A DNA stretch of 64,000 bases from Microcebus murinus (GCF_040939455.1 NC_134136.1:106876014-106940013), one strand, 5' to 3'. Counted from the first letter of the stretch, positions 1 to 12,974 are shown. Notes: generated by a model from the letters alone, not told the origin. Numbers and translations are program-made.

Positions 1-234
1 GCTTTTATAAATGATCTTGATATTTATATTATATACAGGAAATTCGATATGACATAATGAATATAAATGTTGGTTCTTAACCTTAAAAGATATTAGAGAT
101 ATCATTATTCTTTAATAAAGCCAAGCTAGAATACAATGTTGCTCAAGTAAGAATACATTTAGAATCATCTGGATTAAAGGAAAAGGAATTGGAAGTCTAA
201 TGATGCCCAGGGTTTCTTGCAGTACCATAAATTT

Positions 235-1500
235 TGACTTCTTCAAGATTTTTTCCTAGGCTTTCTTTTCTTCTACCTATACCCTTAACTTCAATTCCTC
301 CTCACATGCTGACAACTCTTGACTCTATGTCTCAAATCCAGGTTTCTTCCTGATCTTCATACTTGCACAAATATCTCCCTACTGGATATTTCCACTTAGA
401 TGTCCTATGGCCGCCAAAACTTAACACTACCACCAAATGTGGACTCATTGTGTGTCCCCCTTTTACCTACTTCTTACCTCTGTAATATGCTTTTGCTCTT
501 TCTCTGTATTTTTCTTCCTATTTCAGTGAAATACTAAGAATTATTCCCTTTATTAGGCATAATGCTGGATATCTCTACTTCCTCTATTATGTCCTTTATT
601 ATTTAGCTGCTAATCAATCAATCACTAATACATTCTTAATATAACTTCTAAATATTTCTTGATTCCATCCTTTTCTCCCTTCTCCACTGCTATTACCCTA
701 GTTAAGGTCATTATTACATCTTGCCTAAAATATAGTACCAGTCTCTTGGTTGGTATTTTATCCAGCCACATCTCACCTGCAAAGAAGCTACAGTGTATTC
801 TCCACAAAATGAAATTACGGTTCTCTGTTTAAAATCTTCTAGTGATTCTTTATTTTTCTTTGGATAAAGGCCTTATCCCTGAATATGGCTTAAATGTCCC
901 TTCATGCTATAGGCCCTGCTGGTGTCTTCTACTCCGTGGTTTAGCTATAGAGAAATTTTATTTTTCATTTTCCAATATGCACCATGTCCCTATTGATTCT
1001 TGTTCTTAAACATGCTGTTTTCTTTTCCAGGAACAATCTCACCTCCAATTTCCCTTTATTGGCTAATTTATTTTTATTCTCTGAGTTTACACTCAGAAAC
1101 GTGGGCATCTTCTCCAAGTGGCTATCCCCAATACCCTCTAAGTTCAGGTAAATAATTCTATGTTCTCTTTGATTTCATTTTTCTTTTTTTGACAAGAAAA
1201 AATTATATAGGTTTATGGTATACAACATAATGTTTTAATATGTGGATCTATTTGGAATGGCTAAATTAAACTATTTAACATATCCATTACACCTCACATA
1301 CTTGTCATTATCATGTTCTTTCTTGCACTTTGTATTTGTCTTAGCATGTACCACAACACATTGTAGTTTCCCACTAATTGTCTGCATTGCCTTTAAACTA
1401 TGAGATCTAATGAGGTCAGGTATTATGGCTGTGTTGTTCAATGTTCAATACCAGTTTCTAGAATAAAGCACAAAAGCTATGTTTGTGACTGGATGAATGG
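235..1500 (+). repeat. L2 LINE fragments, interrupted
   Basis: Diverged LINE-2 in plus orientation. The stretch CTGGATATTTCCACTTAGATGTCCTATGG near 380-410 resembles the L2 reverse transcriptase coding region, and 1380-1500 resembles the L2 3' end, ending in a TGGATGAATGG-type tail. 1160-1375 is a younger L1 end placed within it. Confidence 0.55.
1160..1375 (-). repeat. L1M-type LINE 3' fragment
   Basis: Resembles the 3' UTR of old L1M elements read antisense: TTTATGGTATACAACATAAT, then ATGTGGATCTATTTGGAATGG, then AACATATCCATTACACCTCA. Fragmentary and noncoding. Confidence 0.6.
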
Positions 1501-1689
1501 TATAAAAAGGATTTTTTAATGAGGAAAACAGAAAAGTTAAAGCAGTCAATGGCAAAAATGGATTTACAAAAGAAATCGGAACAAGAAGGCTGCTACTGTT
1601 CAGAGATGTATCCTTTGGAGAATAAAACTACCTATTACTTTTTTGTATTAAAAGTGTCAGAATAGGATGGGACATTATTTGGAGAAAGC

Positions 1690-1935
1690 TTTATTTCTTT
1701 TTTTTTTCCTTTTTTTTAAATTCAAAATATTAAGGGGGTAGAAATGTTTTTGATACATGGCTTGAGTCAGACCTGTAAATGTGCTCATCACCTGAATAGT
1801 ATTCATTGTACCCATTAGGTGAGTTTATGCCCCTCCCCTCCAATCCCTCCCCCTTCTTGATTTCCTATGACTTTTACTTCCCTCTGTGTAATCTATTTCT
1901 ATAAAAATACTCTATCTGATATCAGTGAACAAGAC
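1690..1935 (-). repeat. L1 3' end fragment
   Basis: A T-rich run followed by antisense L1 3' UTR (AAGGGGGTAGAAATG, then CATCACCTGAATAG, CATTGTACCCATTAGG). It is the truncated 3' end of a primate L1 on the minus strand. Confidence 0.7.
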
Positions 1936-2904
1936 CTTGCCCTGTGATCCAATTCAAACACAGTCTCCCTTTTTGTCAGTCAAAACTTCAACTAGAATTT
2001 ACATCAGATACTAATTCAGGTAATAGTGCTAATTGTTACAAGCAGAGCCTCTGTAATGCAGAACAGACTTTCTATAGCCTACTCAGAGCTCCTCCAAAGA
2101 AACTGATCTCTAAATGATAAAATTTCAGCATTGTGACAGGTGGCTGGGGAAACTTTCCAATCACAGCATGTAGTAATTGCTGCTCAGGTATTGTTTAAAA
2201 TTTTTTCTTTTTTGGCTAAAAGCAAAACAGAATACTCTTCAATGCACATCTGTAGAATTTTTATATAATTCATTAGGATGTAATATAGCATAACATTAAA
2301 CCAAATACCTAGCCTTAAATTATTTTTAGAAATCTAACTTTTTCTATTCATGAGATTCTATAAGCTGAAAGGAACAGTTTGGCCTAAGAGATGATGGCAG
2401 AGTTGACTTCAGGTGCTTTTGTTCTTTGCTTTGCTTGGCAGTCAATAAGAGAGGCTGATTTACACAGATTCTTTGATTATCTCAGGCAGTGAAAAGACCC
2501 GATGTCAATCCAAGCTTGCAGAATTCTTTGAAGTAGTCATGGCATCAGCTGCCTTCTATTTCTAAACATCTTATTAGGTAGATTCTGATGGCATGCCAGG
2601 CCTATGAATTTTCTGTGACAGCCCACTTGACTGTGCTGTCTCACTGAATGGAGTTGGTAGGGAGTCTTGATATATAACTGAATTTTTGTTGTCATTTCAG
2701 AATACTGCTCCACTGTTGTTTTAAAATGTTATTTAATGTTTTTAGCTAATCCACTCAGCAATAAAAGGAATTATATAGCTAGACAGACACAGCAAATATG
2801 AAGTAAGTTAGAAAGACATTAAAAGACTAGCAATCAATAACAAAAATATAAAAGTAGAAAACGGAATCCTAGCAATGGTTACCAAGAAAAAAACATAATG
2901 AAGA

Positions 2905-3243
2905 GGCCGGGCGCTGTGGCTCACGCCTGTAATCCTAGCTCTTGGGAGGCCGAGGCGGGCGGATTGCTCAAGGTCAGGAGTTCAAAACCAGCCTGAGCAA
3001 GAGCGAGACCCCGTCTCTGCTATAAAAAAAAAACAGAAAGAAATTAATTGGCCAACTGATATATATATATAAAAAATTAGCCGGGCATGGTGGCACATGC
3101 CTGTAGTCCCAGCTACTCGGGAGGCTGAGGCAGAAGGATCACTCGAGCCCAGGAGTTTGAGGTTGCTGTGAGCTAGGCTGACGCCACGGCACTCACTCTA
3201 GCCTGGACAACAAAGTGAGACTCTGTCTCAAAAAAAAAAAAAC
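2905..3243 (+). repeat. Alu, strepsirrhine type, full length
   Basis: A complete dimeric Alu starting GGCCGGGCGCTGTGGCTC and ending in a 12-13 base A run plus ACA. Pol III A and B box regions are present in the left monomer. Between the monomers is AATTAATTGGCCAACTGAT followed by (AT)n, a feature I associate with lemuriform Alus. It is bounded by perfect 16-bp target-site duplications, AAAAACATAATGAAGA, at 2889-2904 and 3244-3259. Low divergence and intact duplications indicate a relatively recent insertion. Confidence 0.95.
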
Positions 3244-3687
3244 AAAAACATAATGAAGAAACATTTAATCCAATTTCCAAAGACATCTCAAAGAAAAGAA
3301 CAAATTAACACATATGAAATGAATTATTTTATTTCTTCAAAGTGCTCTAAAATATAAAATAAAAAGTTTTAAGGAAAAGTTTAATTACTTTTGCTGGCAA
3401 TGGAAAGTTATCTCCAAAATGAACTGATTGTTCATCACATTCCCATTTTTAAAATAATGTATTAATTTTCATGTCACAATATCATATATACTTAAATAAA
3501 AGTACAGCATGCCTAAGAAACTCTGGAAGAATAAATTCTTTGTGTGAAATTAAAAAAAAAAAACTCTTAGAATTGGAACCAAAAAGAATGTATGTAAAAT
3601 ATGAATGCATGCTTCAAAATAAAGACAAATTAGAAATAAAATCCAATAACGCTTTACAAAAAAGCTGCATCTTCTTGTCTATCTTCT

Positions 3688-4083
3688 TATGAAAAAATAC
3701 TCAACATCACTAATTATCAGGGGATTGCAAACAAAAAACACAATAAGATACCACCTTACTGCTGTCAGAATTCCATTATTAAAAAGTTAAAAAAACAATA
3801 GACATTGAAGTGGTTATGGTGAAAAGGGAAGGTTTATATACTGTTGGTCAAAATGTAAACTTGTTCCACTGCTATGGAAAGCATTATGGAGATTCCTCAA
3901 AGAACTAAAAGTAGATATACCATTTGATCCAGCAATACCATTACTGGGTATCTACATAAAGGAAAAGAGTCATTATATCAAAAAGACATCTATAGTACCC
4001 AAATGTTTATCACAGTACAATTCACAATTGCAAAGATGTGGAATCAACCTAAGTTCCCATCAACTTATGAGTGGATAAAGAAA

Positions 4084-4116
<33 letters not shown>

Positions 4117-4400
4117 ATACACACACATACCATGGAATACTACTAGGCCATAAAAAGGAATGCAATAATGTCTTTTGCGGCAACTGAGATGCGACTTTAG
4201 ACCATCATCCTAAGTGAAGTATCTCAGGAATAGAAAAACACCACATGTTCTAATACGTGGAAGCTATACAAGGGATGTATATTTTCAAAAAGAAGTGTAA
4301 TGGACATTGAAACTAAGAAGGGGGAGGCTGTGAGGAGTATGAGGGATTAAAATCTACCTATCAGGTACAATGTACACTATTCTGGTGATGGATATGTTAT
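3688..4400 (+). repeat. L1 3' portion (ORF2 C-terminus and 3' UTR)
   Basis: Plus-strand L1. Recognisable ORF2 C-terminal DNA: CTCAACATCACTAATTATCA, CCATTTGATCCAGCAATACC, TTCACAATTGCAAAGATGTGG, ACCATGGAATACTACTAGGC. Frames are broken. A (TG)12 microsatellite at 4092-4116 has grown inside it. Confidence 0.9.
4092..4116. repeat. (TG)n microsatellite
   Basis: Twelve and a half TG units followed by TATACACACACATAC, inside the L1 fragment at the place where L1s normally have an ATATATACACACA run. Confidence 0.95.
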
Positions 4401-4614
4401 TGTTTCATTGCATTTTTTGGAAAAATAGTAAACAGAATTCTGATGCCTGAGTTGTAACTCAGGAAGACCAATTTGAAGGTGTTTATCAGGTTTCTCCTTA
4501 CTGTGGAGCTCCACATGGTGGGGTTTAAGAATCATATGAGTCTTAGGGAATGGGAAGCATGATTATACCAAAGATGCATCATGATTTCTTGGGATCTTTC
4601 ACAAATTTTTGTTT

Positions 4615-4720
4615 TTATTCAATTATGTAATATTTATTGGGTGTCTATCATGTGTCAAGCACCAGGGGGCTCTCAGTTATTTATAGCTCTTCATTTTAAA
4701 TTAGTCAATAGTACCAGGCT
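4615..4720 (-). repeat. possible MIR fragment
   Basis: ATTTATTGGGTGTCTATCATGTGTCAAGC matches the antisense MIR 3' region in pattern; the rest is too diverged to call firmly. Confidence 0.45.
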
Positions 4721-5212
4721 ATTGACTATCTGTTGTCTTAGAATTTTGGCTATAATCTTAAACTAAAAACAATAAGTACTAAGTTCCTCTCCTTCTAAGA
4801 GATGGAAAAACCAATACCTGTCAAGGGTGTACATAAAAAGGTGGAAAAGCTGGCCTGGCCTTCATTATTCACTAAGCCCACAAATACTAAAGCTCTCTGA
4901 AGATTTTGGAGAGAATCATAGCCATGCTAAACCCATGGCCCACAGGGACAGAAAGTGGACTCCTTCTGTTTACTCCTCAAGGAGGAATAAAAGGTAGTAC
5001 TTCAATCTTTTACCCCAAGAAAGTGAGTGGAGCTCCAAGATCTGGAAGTCAAAAGTAGATGAAGACAGCACCTAATTACCAACTTGGACTCTGCTTCTGT
5101 AGCTTGCTGTTTAGAAATTCTATGCCCACTGGAAGGGTAAAAAAAGGTATTAGAAATGATGACATAGTGAATAAAGCAGGCACTTTGTACTTCCCAATAT
5201 TTAGCATGGTAA

Positions 5213-5246
5213 AAAAATAAAATAAATAATAATAAATAAATAATAG
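5213..5246. repeat. A-rich low-complexity (AATA)n
   Basis: An imperfect AAATAAATAATA run, 34 bp, of no evident origin. Confidence 0.8.
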
Positions 5247-8200
5247 GTCAAGTGGACACTGAAGAAGGCAGTCATGTTTGAGCTGTCTAGCAGCAACACT
5301 GCCTATGGAGCAAGAATACCCCAGGATCAAGAGCCTTGAACATGGTTTTGCAGGATATATTTTTTTTGTTAAAGAAATGGGAATACAGAAGAGCTTCTGC
5401 AAGACCCAAGCTTGCACCCCAAAGAAAGCCAATGTTTGTGTCCCTGTTACACTAGAAACACCAACTGAACACAACAAAAAGGCTAGTTAATGGGAAACAT
5501 TTGCCCGTTTTCCTTCATTCCTACTTCCCAGGCCAATGGAGAATAATGTAAACCAGAAGGGGTAAGAAAAGGTGATGGAGGTGTAGGGTAGAAAATGATC
5601 ACACTTCCCTTCCAGGGTAGGTCTCGTAGGCCATAGCTTAGCCTTGCACTGGACATAGGGAAGAACAATGCTGAATATGAGATTGAAATTTTAAGCTAAA
5701 CCAATCTAGATTTAACTCTTTATTACAGCAGAGGCTAGAAAGCAGTGGGACCTATTCAGGATACAAGTAAGAAAGAACAATCACATATCTGGTTGATGTA
5801 AAACCATTTCATATTTGTGCCATATCTGGTTCAAATTATACGGCAAATTAGTAACACAGTCCATGAATTCAGTACTTGCTAAACTTAAGTAAAGGCAGGG
5901 GACAATGCTGGCTATCAGGAATAGCTATAATGTGGTCCAGGAGAAGATAGGAAATGACTTATGGAAGGCATGAAGAGATAAACAAGGACTAGGGAAATAT
6001 CTGTGAAACGCTGAACATTACTGTGGTATTGTATGATTAGAAGGCTAAGAAAGATACATTGATACTTTTGTCTCATACTGTGACCAGCAAATTACACATT
6101 TTATTTCCATTTACCGATATAGATGAATATAAATAATCCATGCACGGACCATTGCCCCTATCAAATGCAACACTTTGCTTACTGATTGATAACTTTAGTG
6201 AACATCCAATTTAAATTTCTGGAGCATAATTTTAAGGTCTTTAAGGAGGTATGCCATTAAAATGTCAGGAATTATTTAAGGACTTGTAGGAGTGCTCTGT
6301 CTCAGAAACAAGTTCTCACAATTTTTAAGTGCCAAGAACTGGCAGGAGAACAGTATAAAGAAGCTGATATTTGAGGCACACCTTGGGTCTTATTGTACAT
6401 TTGGACCTGTTTGGGGTTCATTAGAGATGAATATTTCACTTTCCATGATTTCGTATGGTGCTAAGAAAGTAAAAGAGCCTCACAAACTTGCATGTAACAT
6501 GTCTAGATGTCTAGGTATGTTTATAACTGCTTGAAGAAATTTTTTTTTCAAAAAGAATGGAGCTAGGATTTTGTAAAGGGAATTGAATAAGAGGAATTCT
6601 ATGTAAAGGGAATACATTAGGAGGAATGTAGGAGGGAGAAGATAATTTATAACAGAAAAACTGTTAACCAATGCTCCTAGTCTCAGCAACCATCAAAAGA
6701 TTCACTTTGTTGCTTTGTTTTCAAATTAGTTTGTGGTATTTTTTCCTAAAGAAAGGAGGTCTCACATGATGTTTTTTGAATGAGAAACACCAAAAAAAAC
6801 AAAAACATATACTTTAAGCCATCTTAAATATAACTCTTGTGGAAGAGCCCTGGTACTATTATTTTTTGTGGTATATCTTGCTAATGTATTTGATAGGGAC
6901 ATAGGCTATAAACAATTACAAAAATGTTGTACATATTCCTTAAATATAAAAGAAAAAGTTTACATTATTCAAAAAGGCCTTCTAGATTTATTTTTGTTAA
7001 TGTCACTGGCTTTGAACACACTGGGGGGGGATCAAAAACCACGTTTGGAGAGGTCTCTATAACTCCCTTTATCAGAAAAGAATATGAATGTTAAAACCAT
7101 TGGTGTCATGGTTAGTTGAAACTTCATCTGTTTTAGGTCTTAGCAGGTCACTGAAGTTCTTCTATGACCTCTAAGGAAAGTATACTTGAAAGTGATGTTT
7201 GGGAATCACTTTATCAATGGAACTTGACATCAGATAGCCATCACTTTCAAGTAAAGCATTGACAGAATGGTCAATGAGCTGTACAGCAATTTATCTAAGG
7301 CATTTCTGGATTTTTGCTGCATCCATTCATCTTCATGGGTAGACAAATGAAATTGGTCTTCTGCCTTGACAGGGGCAAACTGATGCCTTACTTTAGCTTC
7401 AAAAAGAAAGTGAGAGAAGTATAATTCACTAAACCTAAAATGAATCTAAGAGTTCATCTTATACAAGCCTTCTCAAGGTAACTTCAGAGGCCTCTCTGGT
7501 CAGTAAAATTTTTCTGGCCCAATGGCAAAGTGATCTCTGCACATAAATACGAAAGTTTAAACCTCAGGTAATTAATAATTTACTGATATAATAAATAATA
7601 AAAAATATCACATTGTCACCTGATATAGAATGGTGAGACAAAATCAGATTCCAGAGATAAGTTATGACAGGATTGAGACCACATGTTCAAGCAACATACA
7701 GAGTCTATAATATGACTAAAAAGTCCAAATATGGGGATAAAATCAAATTGTAGCAAGAAGCAATAAATTGATGTCAGACACAAAGGCAAGAATGTAGCCA
7801 CTGAGCAACTTAGTTTGACTTCTGGCAAGAAGTCTTAGATAAAGGTAGTGACATCCAGTCAATACAGTGGTGTAACAAAGAGCTCAGAGTGGAAGACCTC
7901 TTCTCTTGGTAACTAGTCAATCTCTCCAACTCAGGAATTCATACTCTTAGGAAAAATACTGGACACAGTGTTTCTGGCATTCTGGATTCTACATGATATG
8001 GGGGGAGCATATCCATCACAGTCCCTTTTATAGAGCAGCTAAGGATGGCCACAAGGGTTATCTATGAATAAAACAGTATACAGTCTTCAATCAGATCACA
8101 TAGAGCCTTGATAACCCAAAGTGGTGCTTTTCTGATGTACATTAGAGATGACTGCTTGATTCCTCCTACTGTGATGTAGATACATAATAGTCTGAGGCCA

Positions 8201-8263
8201 GCATTGAGGTTCTTTTGAAATAAAATGCTATGAATTCTGTTGGTATCTATCATCAATCATCAC

Positions 8264-8545
8264 TTAACACAATGACTGCCATACTAGAAAAAAAAATTCC
8301 TTGGGGCCACAGTGTTTTATTATGAAAACAGGACAAAAAATTCAAAAACAAACCAATACTTTCTAATTTAATGAAAAAGTTGTTATTTTTTTTGTTGCTT
8401 TCTGTGCGTGAGTTACATGCAACTTGAAAAATAGTTTTCACGGTTCCCAAGGTAAAGAGACTTGTGAGTTACATATGCTTCACGAGGCCCCAGGCTCAAA
8501 ATTAGCTTGAGTTAAATACAACTCACATGGCAGTTAATGTGTTAA
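8264..8545. mobile_element. piggyBac-like non-autonomous DNA transposon
   Basis: A 282-bp element with TTAA at both ends (8264-8267 and 8542-8545) and inverted termini. The left end reads TTAACACAATGACTGCCAT; the right end read inverted is TTAACACATTAACTGCCAT, 17 of 19 identical. TTAA target duplication is the hallmark of piggyBac. No transposase frame exists inside, so it was mobilised in trans. Internal sequence includes GTGAGTTACATGCAACTTG near one end and GTGAGTTACATATGCTTCA near the other, a second related motif. Lemur genomes are known to contain young non-autonomous piggyBac families; I cannot assign the family by name. Confidence 0.75.
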
Positions 8546-9256
8546 ATTGGTTCCAACTTGAAGTTGTATCTGAGAAACTGGAAAAATTCTCCTCTCTCCT
8601 GGGATATCTGGGACAATTGATCCCTTTTATCCTTCCCAAATTCATAAAGATTAACAACATTTATTTATTACAAATATTCCAGAAGATCGTCATGGCTCTG
8701 GAGAAGCTGAAGTGCAAGAAAGAGTCTTTTTATGGCTTCTTGTCACCCTACTTAAAAAGTCTGAAAAAGTCCTCAGCTCCAGCTCAGTAAATATCTGCAC
8801 TATTTTCTTCTAAGGTTATACTAATATTTTGTTCTTCAAGTGGATAAGAGAGACAAGGCTGCAGTTTTGTAGAAGGGAACTCCTGCCAGGGTCTTTGGCT
8901 CTGATATAGTTTATTTGGCTGGGATGTGCACCTTGAACAGCAGGAACAAGATGTAGGGAACAGCTGGTTTTCCTCCTGCTTTCCAAAATTTCTTTACAGT
9001 GCTTGAGAAGTAGGTTGGGAGTGCAAAAAGAAGACTCATATGTGTTGATGTGAGTATGGGGAACAGATAAACACTGGCAAAGTGGTGCATTACACTCAAT
9101 TCCTTGTCAGAGACCAAGGTCATTTGCCACAAAATGCAAAACATAAAGCTGGCTGAAATAGACATAAAGCTTGTTTCAAATCTCTTCTCTTCTCTATCTC
9201 CTCCCCACAGTGGCGTCTTCTCATTATCTATAAATGACACCTATTGTGGAGTTGTA

Positions 9257-10526
9257 GGTCATTAAATGTGAAATGTCTGATTTCAAATTGAAAGTCTAGT
9301 TTATCATCACAAACAAGAAGCAGTACAATTAATCAAAGTATGCACCTAAACTGTCAACACAGTTTTGCCATCTTAACAGTAGATTGTTTATGCCAGCAGC
9401 AAAAAAGCCTGGTGAACCAGTGGCGATGAAATCTTGAAAGGCATTTCCCACAGCTTGTTAAGAATGGAATATTTTTCCTTGCAAGAAGTGGCCCAAAGCC
9501 TGGAAGAAGTGGTAGTCAGTTGGTGCAAGGTCTGGTTAATATGGTGGATGACAGAGAGTTTGCAAACCCAGCCTCAGTAGTTTGAGCAGCGTTGTTTGTG
9601 TGACATGTGGTCTGGGGTTGTCTTGCAAGAGGATTGACCTGTTTCTATTGACCAATCTCAGCTGCTTAGTGGCAAGCATCCTCATCATTTCATCCAATTG
9701 GTTGCAGCAGACATCTGCTGTAATTTACTGACCAGGTTTCATGAAGCTATAGTGGCTAATACCAGCACTGGACCACTAAACTGACACCATTAGCTTTTTT
9801 GGATAAATATTCAGTTTTGAGCTGTGTTTTGGCACTTCATCTTTATCCAACCATTATGCCAAATGCTTGCAATTGTCAAAAATAATCCATTTTCATCATA
9901 CTAACAATACGGTGTATAAATGGTTTGCCTTTATGTTGTGATAGCAAAGAAAGGCCAGCTTTGAGATGATTTCCCTTCTGATGCTCATTTAATTCATATG
10001 GTATCCATCTATCCAGCTTCTTTACCTTGCTGATTTGTTTCAAATGGCCCAATATTGTTGGATAGTAACATTAAACCTTGCTGTTAATTCATGAATAGGT
10101 TGAGATGGATTAGCTTCTACTATAGCTTTCAGCTTATCATTATCCACCTTGGTATCGGGTCACCAATGTGGTTCATTTTCAAGATTAAAACCAACAGAAT
10201 GGAACTTCTGGAACCATCAATGTACTATGTGTTCATTAGCCACATCCTTCCCAAACACTTTGCTGATATTTTGAGCTGCCTGTGCAGCATTGGTTCCATG
10301 ATAGAACCCATTCAAAAATAACACGAATTTTTGACTTATCCATGGTTTCATAAAAATTGCTCTAAAAATTTTGAAAGATAATCACAAGCCAAAACCATGC
10401 ATTTGAAAAAATAAGGATGTACCTTCACATCAAAAATAAAGCAGAAAGTGTCAAAGTGAAAACGTCAGATATATCAACTGTCAAACTTAGTGCTTAAAGA
10501 AATAGGACATTTCATACTTAATGACC
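9257..10526 (-). mobile_element. mariner transposon, near full length, degenerate (copy 1)
   Basis: A 1,270-bp Tc1/mariner element with TA duplications at 9255-9256 and 10527-10528. Left end GGTCATTAAATGTGAAATGTCT; right end inverted GGTCATTAAGTATGAAATGTCC, about 19 of 22 identical. The transposase lies on the minus strand. A region near 9585-9640 encodes LLQDNPRPHV, matching the second catalytic-aspartate motif (HDNARPH) of SETMAR/Hsmar1-type transposases. Stops and frameshifts break the rest. Its ends differ from the Hsmar1 terminus I know (TTAGGTTGGTGCAAAAG), so it is a different mariner family. A related copy is at 50023-51278. Confidence 0.88.
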
Positions 10527-10528
10527 TA

Positions 10529-10740
10529 TTTTTTTTTAATTTCAGCATATTATGGGGGTACAAATGTCAAGGTTACACACATTGCCCTTGCCTCCCCTTC
10601 CTTCTCAAGTCAGAGCTTCAAGTGTGTCCATCCCCCAGTTGGTGCGTATTGCACTCACTATGTATGTATATGCCCATCCCCTCTCCCCCCTCCCACCTGC
10701 CAGACACATTTTTGTGTGTGTGTGTGTGTGTGAGGGAGTA
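10529..10740 (-). repeat. L1 3' end, 5'-truncated
   Basis: A T run, then antisense young L1 3' UTR: CAGCATATTATGGGGGTACA, CACACATTGCCCTTGCC, GGTGCGTATTGCACTCAC. It begins immediately at the right TA of the mariner at 10527-10528. A short (GT)n at 10714-10733 is at its 5' limit. Confidence 0.85.
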
Positions 10741-11227
10741 GTTAGCAGTTCTCAGGTGGTAGGCCCTCACTTGTAGGATTGTTGCACTTGTCATAAGTCA
10801 GATATACCTGAAAATTAAGTGGTAGACAATGTCTACAGCCATGCAGGACTGCTCAATGTCTTTCCCACAGGCAACTTCTGTTCCATCTACATTGTTGTTC
10901 AAGGAGGGAGAGAGGGGTAGCACAGCAAATACCATAGTGATGCTCTTTTTATGCCATCAAAAGTTTGCTGTGGTTTCCTGGAAAGCGTTCATTCTACTTT
11001 AGCAGGAAACTGCAGCTGTGAAGGACAACCACTTTTTCCTCTGCTTGGTTCAGTTGTTCAGGAATTGGAAATGAGCTTCAGTTCTAGAATACAGAGATCA
11101 CCCAGCTGTGATGAGCAGTGGATGGGCAAAAAAACTTTAATGATCCACAGAGGGAACGAATCTGAAACACAGGGCACATTAGCAAAGTGGTATGCCTTAA
11201 ACACACTCGGATAAGTGTCTGGACCAG

Positions 11228-11330
11228 AGTTCCCAAACCTGAAGAATCATCAGAATCTAGAGGAATTTTTCCAAATATAATTCCTGGACTCAATCAAAAT
11301 CTACTAAATTAGAAAATCAAAGGGAGTCAA
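11228..11330 (+). repeat. possible MER5-type hAT fragment
   Basis: CAGAGTTCCCAAACCTGAAGAATCATCAG, then CCTGGACTCAATCAAAATCTACTAAAT, resembles the left part of MER5 elements. It is strongly diverged. Confidence 0.35.
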
Positions 11331-12479
11331 AAGAGAGTATGTGCAGATTAAAGTCTCTATGTCCACCCATCTGTGTGATTTTGATGATGAACCAAAATTG
11401 AGAAAACTTATGAAGAGTAAATATGTTTATACATATGTAAATATAAACACGTGCATATGTATATGTGTGTCTGTGTGTCCCTTTGTGTTTAGATACAAAA
11501 AAGCTAACTTGCTATACTAGGCATACATTCAGACAAGACAAATATGGCTACTGTTTCATAAACATTGCAGAAATGTCAACATTTTTGCAAATGAGTGGCC
11601 AAGGAAACATTATTTATTGAAGCAGGATAAATTGTTTCTAAAGATAATGATGGAATTACTACTTCTAAAGTTGAAAAAACCTAACCTCATTATTTGTGGT
11701 GATTAAATTAAAAATGAAACAAATTTACCAGAGACCTTTTTCTTGTGAAGGTTATAAACTCTTTCAATTCCTGTATCTATAAAATAGAGGGTGATTAAAT
11801 TCAAAACACAAAATGTATGTTAAAATATTATTAACAACAAGAATCAAGGTAACTCACACAATTAATGGTAAGATAAGAATGATACCTTTCTCAGATAAAA
11901 AAAGAAGATATAGTAAATAGATAAGGAGAAAAATTAATTTAAAAAGAAAATAACATACACTTTAATGTCTATTTTTCCTACATTAAAGAGGGCTGGGCTA
12001 TTGAATTTATTACCTCTGTGTAAATATTACACAAGTGAGTTTCTTCCCTTCAAAATGTAATCACTCTTGCCCAATTATTCAATTAAAATTATTATGAGGG
12101 CAAGTTGCATAGTCCACTACTCAGCTCAAAATTGAAGTCACCTTGAACACAGATGTTTGCCGTAACACCCTGCTTGCTGTGCAATTTTTATATAAAGATA
12201 AAAGTTTTATTGCAGAGCATTCAACCTAGGGAAGTCAAAATTCAAGATATTCAATATCCTTTCTTCAACTGTAAGGAAAGAAAGCACCAAATTGAAAACA
12301 TGGAAAATGTGATCCTAAAAGTTATATCCATTTTTAATACACCAAGTACAGGATAAAGAGTACATACCAAGTATAGGATAAAGAGTATTTCCCTAATAAT
12401 GTTATATATATGAATTGTGTTGAGGCTTCTATACACTTAAGACTAATATTACATCTTGATTTGGGGGTTCACTATATAG

Positions 12480-12970
12480 TCTTTATATCCAATGTGTTAA
12501 TTTTTAATCACCACTATCTTTATTAACTTTTGTCTGGTGTGTTGAAGGAAAGAGGCATTGAAATCTCCCACTATACATATGTATTATATGTTTATTCTTG
12601 TTATTCTGTTAATTTTTGTTTTATATATTTTTAAGCTATTTTATCAGGTACATACATACAAGTTTTAGAATTGTTATATTTTGCTCTACTTCTCCCCTAA
12701 TAATGACATAGACCTTACCGTCTACTTTGCTGAAAATAAATCAGGTGCCCAAGCTTTGTATTGATTAAGCTTTTCTGCAAAATCTGTTTCCATCTTTCTA
12801 TCATTGTTATATTTGTTTCCTTATGTTTTATGCATTTTGTAAATGCAGTATCTTTTGAATTTTGATATTTTAATCTATTCTGAACATCTCTGCCTTTATA
12901 TGGTGAATTTACTGAGTAAATAGTATTGTGACTACTGATGTATTCTTCTACCATTCTATTTTTTCCCCAT
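12480..12970 (-). repeat. old L1M fragment (left part)
   Basis: GGCATTGAAATCTCCCACTATA and following sequence resembles antisense ORF2/3' sequence of old L1M/HAL1 elements. It appears to continue at 14263 after a younger insertion. Confidence 0.55.
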
Positions 12971-12974
12971 ATGC

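Noticed and set aside
7610..7830. Several 60-80 codon open frames in 5000-9300
   Set aside because: Short, without domains or supporting splice sites, and at the frequency expected by chance in six frames.
8527..8790. 87-codon plus frame next to the piggyBac-like element as a transposase remnant
   Set aside because: It begins inside the right terminus and continues into unrelated sequence; no piggyBac transposase motif is visible.
10091..10321. 76-codon plus frame
   Set aside because: It is the antisense shadow of the mariner transposase region.
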